DNA from: Ligula intestinalis
Taxonomy: Eukaryota > Platyhelminthes > Cestoda > Diphyllobothriidea > Diphyllobothriidae
Assembly: GCA_036362985.1 (NCBI GenBank)
Contig: JAYGXS010000006.1
Coordinates: 9,160,590 to 9,224,589, forward strand
Reading direction: 5' to 3'
Length of the DNA stretch: 64,000 nt
Positions within the stretch are counted from its first letter, which is position 1, and each line of letters starts with the position of its first letter. Positions 21,372 to 32,290 of this stretch are shown in pieces. Both the position numbers and the translations under genes were made by a program. The notes beneath the pieces were generated by a model, which was not told the origin of the DNA, did no database searches, and saw only the letters and a list, made by a program, of their open reading frames with translations.

Positions 21372-21446
21372 ACGCCAATACCCAGGCTAGCTCTTGCGTT
21401 CGTGTCCAACGAAAGTCCATTAACATTGGTTTGCGTCATCAAAAAG
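21372..21446 (+). CDS. Exon-like segment, unknown protein
   Basis: Excellent acceptor (pyrimidine-rich ttatttcttacttcgtatc then aatag) and perfect donor (AAG then GTAAGT). It is 75 bp long and open in frame 0 (TPIPRLALAFVSNESPLTLV at its start), so it would join 21107-21296 in phase. The splice sites are the best evidence here; the peptide is not recognised. Confidence 0.35.
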
Positions 21447-21547
21447 GTAAGTAATAAAGCAGCCGTTTCATATTTACGATAAAATTAAGGCTCAGTAATA
21501 TGTCTTACGAGCGTCCTAAATCTGCAATAAGAATATGTTTTTGTTAT

Positions 21548-21610
21548 ATTTGATAGTAGAATAAGACTGCAAAAGGAACATTTTCGTTCAAAAAGATCCG
21601 TTTGGACCGA
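21548..21610. repeat. Fragment of repeat family A
   Basis: The words gatagtagaataagactgca and the text up to cgttcaaaaag match 10395-10445 (gattgtagaataagactgca) and 50030-50070. Only this short part is preserved. Confidence 0.5.
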
Positions 21611-21626
21611 CAAAAGTCACCTTATA

Positions 21627-22043
21627 ATGCGTTATGGTTGTTCCCTACTTAATGCTCTATACGATTTTACATCGTTGGCCAAATGGCATCATCCAGAAAT
21701 GGGAAGAGAGACTAGCAGGACCATTTCTAGCTTCTTAGCCGTCGTCAGCCAATTATGCGCAAACGCAAGCGGTGCCCCATCCCAGGCTTTAAACAGCGCT
21801 TTACAGAAGTCCAAGTGTCTGAGCACAGTGCCATTTAAACCTCGCATCGCCACTTTTCGATCTTACTTTATATTTTATCTCAATTATGGACCACCCACAT
21901 TGCACAAATGCATAAGTGCTGTGTGCTCTTCCCCTGTTGCCGTATGGAACATTGTAATTTGTTTAAATGGCTTGTATGCAGCATACAGTTTGGTTAAAAA
22001 TCGTTTGCAGAATTTAGCAAAACCAAGGGATACCCATTTTTAA
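21627..22043 (+). other. 138-codon open frame, repeat-derived, unknown
   Basis: This is one of the longest uninterrupted frames in the window. It contains the tagccgtcgtcagcc word shared with the repeat-like patch at 4640-4670, so at least part is dispersed-repeat DNA. No domain, signal peptide or splice logic was recognised. Confidence 0.2.
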
Positions 22044-22687
22044 GGAACATAGGATGAAGTTAACTCATTTGATACCAAGCTTGTTAAATATATACTGATC
22101 ATCGTGCATGGTTTGGGAAAAGCAGGTTTAAATTATAAGTGCGTCAAAAAATTATAGATGACCAATACCTATCAAAGTCGATCGGCCGCCATCTTGCACT
22201 TGTTTGAGATGGCATCACACAGAGGTTTGAGGGAACTGTCATGTAGGGCGCACTCCGCTGAGGCGCAAATTCCGGTGATATCTAGTTGATTCAATGTGGT
22301 TGCAGACAAAGCATGTTTGTCGGGAAATTGGACGTATTTTATCGACGCAAATTGCTGAACACGCGGTATCCGTACGGGGACATGACGCCAATTCTCAAGT
22401 TGTGACGCATTCGATAAAACATCCCTCCACCTATTCAAATTTTGCGACATCATATTTGTCCCGGGAGTTGACGATCGTGTGAGCCGAGTAAAGGTTTACG
22501 GGTTTCCAGTATTTGAACACCTGCAATAAACTGTTCAGCTGATTTTTGGAGTGCATTCTTCGTTTAGCCTATTTTATTTCCCACTCTAAGAGCACACAGC
22601 CATACACCCATTCTAATGCCAATGCCAACGTCAAAATCCAACGAGGGGGAGCCGTTATCTGGTAGAAATATGCAGTTGCATTAGCAA
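22044..22687. other. No gene confirmed
   Basis: The minus frame 22453-22172 (93 codons) has an ordinary composition but no motif I can name. The rest is AT-rich. Confidence 0.4.
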
Positions 22688-23059
22688 GTGTATCCTATAA
22701 ATACTGTCAACCGCTTCGTAAGAAGTATCCGTTGTCATTTCTGCATCTGGTTATGGACTCAAGCGTTTGCGCATCTAATTATTCGTTTCAGTGACATTGT
22801 AGGAATGAGCGTGTTGCTTTTATGCTCCGGCTACGTCAGCGTACTCACATTGAACATAAACCATAGGCGCGAGATTCCCATGAAAATAATGTTAGGTACA
22901 TTGTCTGAACACATGCATGAAAATAATTGTTTAATATACTATAGCAGGACCAATGCAATGCCTTATAAAATACTTACCTACGTAGATCCACAACCTCCTA
23001 GTAAAAAGCGCAAAAGACCGGCTGGTATTGACAACTTGCCCTTCGATAAATCGCGTTAA
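22688..23059 (+). other. 123-codon open frame, unknown
   Basis: The frame is open over 22688-23059. The last 37 codons (22949 on) follow an acceptor-like ctatagcag, are GC-richer and contain a basic patch (PPSKKRKRP) that looks like a nuclear localisation signal, ending in FDKSR and a stop. It may be a terminal exon or chance. On minus, a strong donor-like TAG-GTAAGT at 22975 lies in the same stretch, which weakens the case. Confidence 0.2.
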
Positions 23060-23939
23060 GGCCACGAATGAAAAAAATGATACAACCAACTCAATTATCG
23101 CACCAGCTGTCGACTGTGAGCCTCAGACGGAGTAAACCAACCAGTTTCGTGTGATCAAGAAGATTTTTTAAGCCAGTAACATGAGCCAATGGTTGGTGCT
23201 TGACACAAGCAGAATAAGTGGTGTCCATCAGATGGTGCATAGTAGTACTAGCTCCGCAAGTACAATTGTGAAAGTGTAAGCAATTGTGTGCAACTTTTTG
23301 CGATGTCTTTCACTAACCGGCGTGACTCTTCAAGATTCATACCTCCACATATTATTTACCATCGCCTTTATAGGTAGTGTCGAAGTTATCTTTCTATGAC
23401 TAAAGGGTCACTCAGCCAACCATTGAAGCTGGCTATGTCAATGAATCCTTTATCTTTGCGAAAGTTTCCCAGACAGATCAACCTGCTAAGTTATTAAACT
23501 CGATTCCATCTGATATCTTATCTATGTTATCACTTGGACTAACGTTATCTTTTAATCGTCGTTCGAGGAATATTACAGTGACGTAGATTCAGGCTGCCTG
23601 GCATTATATCGGCAACATGTATACTGACATATATTGACGCAGCTGCGACACTTATATGCATATGCATATGCATAGGCAGAAATGCTGTCGCCAGGTATAT
23701 AGAAGATAAGGTGATCTCTGGGGCGAATGGTTATGTTATGTGACTTATCAAGCTCGTACTTGAACAAATTAAATGCGTCCATTACCATTCACTGTTCATA
23801 TAAATATGAAGAAAATAAATACTTATACCTTCTCATCTACAAATATATAAAAGTTCATTTTTGACAGTGCCAAACGTCTTTGATTTAATTTTAGTAACGA
23901 CAAAGGCGATGCAATTAGGTCTTGACCTTATGTGTAAAC
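23060..23939. other. No gene; short hexanucleotide repeat at 23654-23672
   Basis: Nothing coding was recognised. A short perfect repeat of the unit tgcata (three copies) lies at about 23654-23672. Confidence 0.45.
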
Positions 23940-24545
23940 ATTAGGCGTGGCAGTGTCTCGATCCTAGCAGTTTAAGTGACGGCTGATCGATTTAAGTGCA
24001 CACTTTAAATCGGAAGAAAAACAATTGTTCTTAGTTAAAAGAAGCGCCCACCTCCTGAAGAGTTGACGTCTGTTAAGGACTGTCAATATGCAGGTAAATG
24101 CATGAACTCAGGTAAACATTATAACAGGCCTTGAAGCACAGTTACTTGTTATGTACGGTCTGGCTGGACGCTTAATTCCGACACACTTGAATGTTCCCTG
24201 GATTGAGCAGATCAAGTGTCCACACATATGGTTAAAGACTACACGCCTAAGTACAGAAAGGTTCGAATGTCGTCTAGGACGGTGAACAACTACCACGGTG
24301 GCATAGAGAATGTAGACTCGTGGAAAAAAGTAACTGCATGCTCTCGATATTCTAGCATCTGTGGCGGAAGTCATGACAAGTTCACAAAGTTGGTAGAGAG
24401 GGTAAACTGGTTTGCGTGTGAACATCCCCCTATGCGCCCTAAAAGACTGCCTTGCTTAGGGCTCCGACAGGCGTGCGAGTGTCATAAAGACCACAGGATC
24501 AGGATTGACATGAACACGGAATCAGAAAAAGCCATCGGATTCTGA
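23940..24545. repeat. Dispersed repeat family D, copy 1
   Basis: Collinear with 25985-26525. Shared landmarks include gtgacg(g/t)ct-atcgatttaagtgca, gaa-cgcccac-tc-tgaa, taaacattata-(a/t)aggc, ctggattgagca, tcatgacaa and atgcgccataa-like text. The plus frame 24216-24545 and minus frame 24425-24108 lie within it and are not conserved between copies, so I treat them as chance frames. Confidence 0.6.
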
Positions 24546-25984
24546 CACTCAATAACCTCATCGACTAAATAACACATGACACTCAAGTTTTTTGACGAGT
24601 ACAAGCGCTAAAAGAAACGTGGTTTTCATAAAATAGCATCGTCAAATTAAAATGGAATAAGGTGGATAAGTGTACAGCCCAGACATGGGCCTACGTTGAT
24701 ATCAGGAAAGCCAGGGTATCGACTGCATAAAACAGCATTCCAACTGCACGTTAACTTCCGGGAAGAAGTATTCGGGCTCCCCTTATAATAAACTTCCGCT
24801 TTTCTATGCAGAATTGTAACGCAATCCTTCTTTTGTGACACTCGTACATACCCATAGCCCTTGTATTAATTTAGTGTTTAGATTATTTGTTAAATTTAAT
24901 TTAATGTTCTTATGTAAGCATACCTTTTTATTCGATTTCTATTTCTTTTTTGTTGCTAAGTGGCTTAAAGTACTACAACATATGTCCGAATGCATAGGAT
25001 GTTAGCGTAATTTGAAACTTATGGGCGTTAAATCTTATCTTTCAGAGTTTGATTGTAATATTTAAATGCAGATAAAGAGAGAATTTTCGTTTGAAGCGCA
25101 TTTGGAATTACATTTTGCGTAGATCCTTTTTATATTTTTCATTTTAATTATCACGCGCAATTCTTCCTCATTTAAGTGATTATTCTCTATTATTTGTGCT
25201 TTTATACACTAAAGCTTTTCATATTTATTTTATTTTCTGTGACCAAAATGAAAATAAAAAACTCCTGTTAACAGCGCTCCTGTGACACACAATGCGAAGG
25301 CTACCAATATGGACGTACATCACCATATGAAAATGTAAATATATTACCTTAAGATACAGCACTTATGGAGGCATGTTTAAAGTGCCAACAAAACGTGTCA
25401 AGTAACTGGCTAGCTACAGACATGCTTCGTTACTTTTGGTGCGGTGAGTATCCATCGATTTCATATAAAAAGTAACGAAAATACGCTAGCTCTCACGCTT
25501 AATCGCGTGTTTGAATCCAAAATGCTGACGAAACAGAGGTCGAGATAGAGTCGGCGCGCCGACAACATGAATATTGCAAGATAAGCCGAAGAGTATGGCT
25601 TAAGTGTGGACTGGGAATGATAAATTAGGGCTAGGATTAGAGATTTTCAATCAAACACAATATTCACAACTGTGTCCTTGCAATCATCGTGCACCACAAC
25701 TCGACTTAATTAAAATACGTCTAGTGAAGACAAGACAAAAAGCGAGTACACTCTTTCACATTTTATCGCGGCAAAAATAGTTTATGCTGCCCCAGTCATA
25801 TTCCATTGGTCCCATCATTTTGTCCTACAGAAACGTTGGTTATAGAGTTTTGTGGGGTGCTTAAGTGATGCGTGGGTGCTTTGTTAGTATTTTCTTTCGT
25901 AGGTGTCGACAGACCAAACAATCCGCGATTTAATTATTATGATTACAATGGCAGCACAATCACCGCTAAAACTTGTGCATTGAC
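24546..25984. other. No gene seen
   Basis: AT-rich DNA between the two family D copies. No supported frame or motif. Confidence 0.5.
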
Positions 25985-26525
25985 CCTACGTGTAATGCTG
26001 TCCGAGCCCTATCATTTTGAGTGACGTCTCATCGATTTTAGTGCAGTACTGAACTCCGAGGGTGATCAAATATTCTTACAAAGAGGAAACGCCCACTTCT
26101 TGAATATGCTACGCCTCTTTAGCACAGACAGTGTGCAGGGAAATGATTGCCCTCAGCTAAACATTATACTAGGCGTTGTCAAGAAACAGTGGGTACCTAG
26201 CAACCTACATGGTTAAATGCTGTCTGGATTGAGCAACTGTACGGTTCTAACATATGCTTGAAATTTTTTTTAGCGTTGCATGCCTAAGTAAAAATGAGTT
26301 TTGCCGTCCTTTCTGATGATTTATTTAGCAGGCACATCGCGCTTACTCCCACGGGAACATACAGACCTTACACTCGTGGAGAATATACCACACGCTCCGA
26401 CCACTCACGAACCTGTAGGCGATGTCATGACAAAGTCAAGAAGACCGAATATTTTGGTGGCGGCACATGTTGTTTGCGCGCGAACACATCACTATGCGCC
26501 ATAAGAACACCACCCTGCTAGGTAC
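25985..26525. repeat. Dispersed repeat family D, copy 2
   Basis: Partner of 23940-24545, same orientation, well diverged with several indels. The plus frame 26294-26521 is cysteine-rich near its end (CRRCHDK, GTCCLRA), but the equivalent frame in copy 1 does not keep those positions, so I do not treat it as a gene. Confidence 0.6.
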
Positions 26526-26874
26526 CATCACGCACGTGGGAACGTCATTCGGGCTACATTAAGTAGCAGCTATTGCCGTCTGATTCACACTCCGTCAGTA
26601 GGCCACTTCATATGCACTACGCAGATATAGTAATTCCGTCGGTTGAACAACCCTGCACAGCCTCGTTTTTAGCGCACCATGATAGCTGCTAGCGCATCGG
26701 ATTGTTTATTATTGATGTCAGAAGTTCACAGAGTGTAGGACTTACTCCGTCACCTGCCAACAGCATCGGGCGACAACTTTTTACATCGATCTACTGTCTT
26801 TTTGTAGGCACAGTGGCTGACGTGGCTGGCGGACCATGTCGCGGACCATGCTTGACACAACTGAAACTGGTCAC

Positions 26875-27003
26875 CTTGGCACAGACGCACGAGAAACCAC
26901 AGAATCTGGCACACTCTGCCACGCATTTAAGCACAAATTTGTTATACGTTGCTGGTGTACAAGCACCCGAGGGTTCGTGGTTTACACATATCATCCAATT
27001 GTG
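26875..27003 (-). CDS. Cysteine-rich exon with weak ShK resemblance
   Basis: A 43-codon segment on minus bounded by an acceptor (tgcctgcttctatccacc then taatacgag) and a donor (AAG then GTGACC), phase 0 at both ends. It holds seven cysteines in C-x8-C-x11-C-x3-C-x3-C-x3-C-x-C, including MICVNHEPSGAC and ECARFCGFSC. The CVN.EPSGAC start and CARFCGF.C end recall ShK domains (C.D...C ... C..TCG.C), but the third-to-fourth cysteine gap is too short for a standard ShK. No signal-peptide exon or partner exon was found. The opposite strand is also open here, so it may be chance. Confidence 0.35.
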
Positions 27004-27033
27004 CTCGTATTAGGTGGATAGAAGCAGGCACTG

Positions 27034-27057
27034 GTCTATACTGATCTTCGTATAGAC
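27034..27057. other. Perfect 8-bp inverted repeat with 8-nt loop
   Basis: gtctatac (27034-27041) and gtatagac (27050-27057) are exact reverse complements separated by tgatcttc. It could form a small hairpin in RNA from either strand. It lies just upstream, on minus, of the cysteine-rich exon. Confidence 0.7.
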
Positions 27058-27059
27058 TG

Positions 27060-28129
27060 TTTGTTGCTGGTAGTTGTGTTAGCAAGCAAAAGGTTTCCTA
27101 AAAGCACAAATCAAGCAAAGCAGTGTTGGTGGGCAGAAATCTACTGCCGGAAAAGTGGACACCTGTGCACGCCACATGTGTCCGCAAAGTTATGAACAAA
27201 ATGAATTTGCTGATGCAGCCTTCGTAGCAACAATACAAACTCGTGAAGCAGGTCAAGCCGTCTGAAGTCAGTCAAGAAATCGTAAAGATGGTCAAGTCCG
27301 CTGGGAAAGCTTGTCTCTCATGGCTTCTAGCCAATGCATACACACCAGTACGTTCCTAGCCCAATCCAGTTCGGCCAATCACCTTCAAGGAGAGCAAACA
27401 CTGTCCTCTCTTCCGCGCAGGTCAAGTCAGGTTTATTAAAAGAACTATAGGCAAACGCTTTTGGTGCACAGTAGTTGAGAAATGTATCGGCACAGCCGAA
27501 CATTTCAAACAAGGTCATTAGCATAATCGTTTGAGACTGCTCACTCATTTCAAGTAATGCAGTGACATGTGCTGATTTCAACTTAAACATGGGAGCAGAT
27601 TAAGCTGAGCAAACACAGAGCAAACAATGAATAATTTTTTAAGGCATGGCCCAGAAGAGAAAACCTTTCCTCCATGGGAGAAACTATGCCACTGGGAATG
27701 TTGGTTGCAAGCTAGGGGGCCCGGCTTCATCAATATATTGATCCAAAGGGCCACGCTAAGACGATAACGCAGAATCACAAAAACATCTTGAAGAAACGGT
27801 GATGCAACCATGATGCGCCCTTAATGTGAAAAAAATTAGAGAATTTCATCATCGTCATTAGCAGTCCCTTTTAAGGTGGCTATAAGGAAGAACGTGATGA
27901 GGCCGCGTAGTCTAGGACGATAGGTGTGTTATAGGTGACTGCCAAATGATCATTGCAGTTGGTAAAGTGAGAAGGAGGCACCGCGAAGTTATTGGTTGTG
28001 CACCGTGCTAAAGTATTCACGTAAATAGAAATACTAATTCAAATAACTATAAGCGTATTAACTAAATTTAAATGATATGTTCCAACGTCAAGTTTCGTAG
28101 AGCATCCGCTTCTTTCAGCTAAAGTGGCT
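27060..28129. other. No gene confirmed
   Basis: The minus frame 27590-27327 (87 codons) has protein-like composition but no recognised motif or splice partners. The minus frame 27811-27578 is unsupported. The stretch is the downstream side, on minus, of a LINE tail. Confidence 0.35.
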
Positions 28130-28449
28130 ACACGTAAGGCTGAACTGTTCAAGCTTTGTCTTAAAGATGTTCACGGATGGGGGTATGACTATGTCGGCAT
28201 GAAAAGGTTTCCATGGCTGAATTAATCTGCTCAGGTCAAGTCTTGTCCCAGTCATACGTCTCCACGCAGACTAGTGGTAGTAGCCAGCTGAAAGAAATTA
28301 TTGGATTCGAAACAACACTCGTGACCCCGCAGCAGGCGTAAGAGCTGCAGCAGGTCATTGAAGTTCATAAAGTGCACCAACAGGTTGGTAGGTCCGGTAG
28401 CAATATGACAGGGTAGCTTTAAGGTAATGTCGGACATAGTTTGTGCCAA
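28130..28449 (-). pseudogene. CR1-like LINE ORF2 C-terminal remnant
   Basis: On minus, one frame reads LLQLLRLLRGHECC... then FFQLATTTSLRGD. After a frameshift the next reads RLDLSRLIQPWKPFHADIV then PPSVNIFKTKLEQF. These correspond to the conserved end of CR1/jockey-type polymerases (F.LA....LRGH..KL ... F..RV...WN.LP..VV.APS...FK..LD). A stop follows LRGDV and the asparagine of WN is Lys. It is a 5'-truncated, decayed copy. The Met-started frame at 28449 is part of it. Confidence 0.7.
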
Positions 28450-28975
28450 CCATACTGCTCATCTTTGCCCGGAGTTACACAGACGTATCTTTGCCCGGCG
28501 CCCAATTCTTTCTCCAATGCAAGCTGAAAAACCGCCTGACTCATTCCTTAGTGACGGTTGTTTTTGGCGTTGGCAATATTTTACTACCTCAATTTAGTCA
28601 CCTTTAGTTGGTGTTAAAACAGGCCCAAAGAAGCAAAGATTGATAAGGTCACTACAACTGACTATTTATTTAGCCGAGTTTCATTTTAATCCTTCCTATT
28701 TCTGACGCTAACATCTGACAGAAATGACGCTGACTTAAAACCAATGGTAGGACTTATACCTCCTTTGTCCTCAGCAAGGATTGCAAAATCTGGGTTATCG
28801 GTATTTCAAATAAATACATGTTTGAGGCCTTCTTAACTATCTCGGCCTTAACAGTGTCTGTTCCAACTAGGACTTGGACTACGAGGGCTCACATATTGCT
28901 GCTGTGAGTAATTGCCGTTTTGACATCTCTGTCGCCCACAAGCCCACATCATAACTGCGTGCATGCCTATGTCGA
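28450..28975. other. No gene seen; possible upstream part of the Penelope-like relic
   Basis: Mixed-composition DNA leading into the GIY-YIG relic on plus. I could not recognise the reverse transcriptase part that would precede it in a Penelope-like element. Confidence 0.35.
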
Positions 28976-29314
28976 GTAAAGGACGACCTACCCGTGGAAC
29001 AATTAAGTAACGTCATTAACAGTGCACCGTGCTCTCGTTGTGCTTGTGTTTAAATTGGCCAAACAAATCGACGCCTTGGGACTCCAATCAAGGAACATAA
29101 GTCAGCCATTCGCCTATGGGAAGGTTTATCACTCGTATTTGCGCACTCACTTCAGTGTGATCGCCGCTTCAATTGGGGTGGCACCGACGTGATCGCAATG
29201 CCTAATACGCGACAAGCAAGATAAATCCTCTAAGCTTGGCGCCTAAGCCCGGCTAGTATACCCAGACACTATATCAGTTTTCGTGCAAAGTTGATTAATC
29301 TGGCCACAGCCTGA
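28976..29314 (+). pseudogene. Penelope-like element GIY-YIG endonuclease tail
   Basis: One plus frame with in-frame stops reads VKDDLPVEQLSNVINSAPC.RCACV, stop, IGQTNRRLGTPIKEHKSAI, then a segment with VFAHSLQCDRRFN, and ends SPASIPRHYISFRAKLINL. The order KD.L....SNV.Y..PC..C...YIGQT.R.L..R+.EH..A+R ... H....H.F is typical of the C-terminal GIY-YIG nuclease of Penelope-like retroelements. The GIY tyrosine region is hit by a stop (V-stop-IGQT), and two further stops lie in RQAR-stop-IL-stop-AW. The frame is otherwise intact, so the copy is disabled but not ancient. It is 5'-truncated: no RT domain was recognised upstream. Confidence 0.78.
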
Positions 29315-30180
29315 AACAACAGTAGAATGTCAGTACTCGGTCAAGTAGAATTTCACTGACTATGAACCAGCCGCTCCCCTCATCCAAACATGTGTCACCA
29401 TAAACCTCCCACCCAATCCCCCTGTTCGTTTGAACCTTTGCCCCCAAAACCTCTAGTGCGACATTCCCAGCCCTCACTTTTCATTGAGTCTGACGACGAA
29501 CACGCGACACCTGTTCAAAAATTCACGAGTACAACTCAATTTTCCGAAGATTGTCTTTATTTTCATGTTAATTCATATTTCTTGAGTTTAAATATTTTAT
29601 TCAAAAAGCATGCATTGGGCACGCAGAAGGAAAAAAGCGGGATGTTGTGTGGTATTGCATTGTTTATTGCCTCTACACCGTAAAATGTCCCAGCAAGCCA
29701 TTTTTAGTGCAGATTTGACCTGCCTGCGCTAATAGTTGCCACATGTGGTATACGAAAACTGTGGCATTGTATGCGTCAGCGTACGAACGCAATAAGATGC
29801 GAGTTTTTGGTCAAACGTGAAAAGCCTCCTCTTGTTGAAATTGAAATCGCGACCGTGACATTTTCTTCAGATCACATCAATATTTTTATTGTTCTGTGCT
29901 GCCTCATAATTGAGCTTTGACATCGCTTCCTAGGCCTTTAGTGTTAAAACCGTCCTGGAAAGCCTTGCTTATCTCTTACTTACGTCATTCAATGAGAAAT
30001 ATGCGAAACACTAAAAGAACATGCTGCTCCACCGAGGCCAGTAAACAAAGGTAATCTGAAATAAAATGAAAATAAAATGAAATAGAACAAGCCTGTATGG
30101 TTAAATTTGTGACTGCATTAGACCAATCAGCGAAAAGCAGCCAGTTATCTGTATATTTCATAAAAGTGATGACTGTCTCT
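29315..30180. other. No gene seen
   Basis: AT-rich DNA; frames at 29390-29683 and 29985-30212 are unsupported. Confidence 0.45.
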
Positions 30181-30181
30181 G

Positions 30182-31670
30182 TTTGAGTTGACCCAAGTGT
30201 CTCTGTGTGCATCTCCGTTATCTTTGGTCGCAGGGGTCAGATTGAAACGCCGTCAGCGCCTTCGACGCACGTGTGCGCGTGTTTGTTAGTACCACGCACA
30301 CTTTGTAGGGGTGCGCGGGCGCACTGGCATGCGCGTGTGTGTTTCTCTACTGTTCTATCGTCTGACTGCCATCATTGTTTGGAAGGAAGCCAGCCTAACC
30401 GTAAATCACCTGACCTCAGGACAGTTCCCCCGTCGATTGTGACGATGGGCACCACGTGCAGTAACAGCCGCAGCAACCGCTAAAGCTAGCCACAACAGAT
30501 ACCGAGGCGAGCTGGGAAAGCGACACAAAGGCTACAGCAAGCAGGGGCAACACAGAGAACTAGCAGGAGAGAGAACAGGAGTTTAGGCAGACTCGCACAG
30601 AATCTACCCACTTGCTCGCTACTCCCACCTCCGTATCCGGTGTAAAGACAATCTCAATAAGACCGGGGATGAGGGAGGGTGTAGATGGCTGGCGCGATAA
30701 ACACTCAGCACGCGCACACTTGACACAGCCATCTCGCTAGGTATGCTCCCACGTGCGCGGGAGCGCCATAAAGGTCACATTAAGAGGGAGCTTTTTAAGC
30801 GTGACTCTCAGTCCTCCTTCTCCTCCCATACGCACACACAAAACACACGCATACAACTGGACTCACGTAGGGCAGCAACGCGCCGAGGGTTGACCTCACT
30901 ACCTTCCCCACCGCAAAGTGACCGCCTAGATCTTCGGACACCTGAGGTGGGGCTTAAAACCCAGTGCGAACGCGAACGCAGTCACCAACTGGGAATCAGA
31001 ACTGATAGAACGTGCCAGCGCCTACCAGGCCGCAGGGACCGTGGTTAGCTGAGGACTGGTATTGCATATCCCTATAGACCATTCGAATTCAGGAGGGTGA
31101 TATCAGCCCATGCATGAAGCCTGAGCCAACATCCACTTGAAGGGGTAACCAATCAGTCATTGACTAAAAGGCAAATCAGTTGACCTTCTATTACTTGGAC
31201 CCCATACTTTCATCCAGATAATCACAGTCACTTGAAAAACCACACCCCGGCAGTCGGGACCCACAGCAAATGCGTCTTCACTGCGTTCCCACCCGCCATC
31301 ACGGTGGCCAAGGTCTGCTCCACGAAACCTCGCTACGGTGGATCAATCTCCTTTGTTGATGATGGAGCAGCACCTCCCGACCATTCTGCTTCGATTGGCC
31401 CGCCTAACCACCGGCTTTGAGGCCAACCCGGCGGGGCTCCTTATCTTACAAAGGTTGCTAGCCAGCCAGCTTCCCCCAATAATGGGACTGTCTGCCACAC
31501 CTTTACGCAGTGAGTGCATAATCCGGCTGGCCCATTTAACCTGAAGTTCGGCTTGCTCTTAATTTAGATTGAATGACCTATAATTTAATCTTACCCTTAC
31601 AAACTTCCATTATAAATAACAGTTATATTTACAGAAATGTCATTAAACGTACAGTATGACACATTCTTTG
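30182..31670. other. GC-richer block, probable element DNA
   Basis: A sharp rise in GC with CA/GT-rich patches (30240-30350, 30820-30860). At its left edge tttgagttgacccaagtgt repeats 19 bases of the tRNA-like array unit (about 9056-9074), suggesting a shared element end. Plus frames 30205-30483, 30743-31048, 31232-31420 and 31338-31544 are open but carry no motif I know. The block ends where the Helitron-type helicase relic starts, so it may be part of the same insertion. Confidence 0.35.
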
Positions 31671-31674
31671 AGCC

Positions 31675-32290
31675 GTGACCAAAGATCTTGTCGAAGAGGT
31701 TTTCCCTAATCTTCTTACCATATTTTTCGATGCAAAGTGGCTAAAGGAACGATAAATTCTTGCTTTTTCAAACAAATTTGTCAATGGCATTAACGAGAGA
31801 GTTAATCATCATCTCCCAGGTGAGCACAACCTGTACAAGTCATACAACACGACGGTAGATCCTTGGGATTGTGTTTATTATCCAGTGGAATTTCTGGATA
31901 GTTTGCAAATATCTGGCGATCTATCGCACAAATTAATTCTGACCATATAATGGCACTATGCTTACTCTCAAGCGGCTGATGTCATATTTGATAGATGGAC
32001 AATTATGGCCGGTTGTGCAAATGGAGAACCTGTTAATATCCCCCGAATTCCTATCGTACCATCTGAGACTACGTTCAATTTCTGACAACTTCAATTTTCA
32101 CTGAAGGTTTGCTTTGCAATATCCATCAACAAGTCCCTAGCTCAAAACTTCAGGGTGGCTGGAATTTACCTAGTCTTCTGCTTGGTTCTTATTGCCCTCC
32201 TTTTCTGCCGGACCTGTAGAACAAACCAATGTAAGTTAAAGGTGATCGCTGTGTTCAGTATAATTCAGTATATAAGGAAGATGGACGGAA
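31675..32290 (+). pseudogene. Helitron/Pif1-type helicase C-terminal remnant
   Basis: One plus frame, interrupted only by stops at 31753, 31948 and 32083, reads DLVEEVFPNLLTIFFDAKWL, INERVNHHLPGEHNLYKS, YYPVEFLDSLQISGDLSHKL, GEPVNIPRIPIVPSETTF and SINKSLAQNFRVAGIYL in order. This is the end of the Pif1-like helicase found in Helitrons and their relatives (…INE.IL..LPGE…, YP.EFLNSL..SGLP.HKL, GE...IPRIPLIPSD, F.M TINK.QGQ...V.G+.L). After 32175 the SHGQLYVA.SR-like end is shifted. Three stops but no frameshift over about 480 bp points to a relatively recent or slowly decaying copy. No Rep domain or termini were identified. Confidence 0.8.

Noticed and set aside
21627..22043. 138-codon plus-strand frame as a gene
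   Set aside because: It has no signal peptide, domain or splice logic, and it contains a word shared with a dispersed repeat, so length alone does not support it.
24108..24545. Overlapping ~105-codon frames as a gene
   Set aside because: They lie in repeat family D, and neither frame is kept in the second copy.
26294..26521. Cysteine-containing plus frame as a small secreted protein
   Set aside because: No signal peptide, and the cysteines are not conserved in the homologous repeat copy at 24216-24545.
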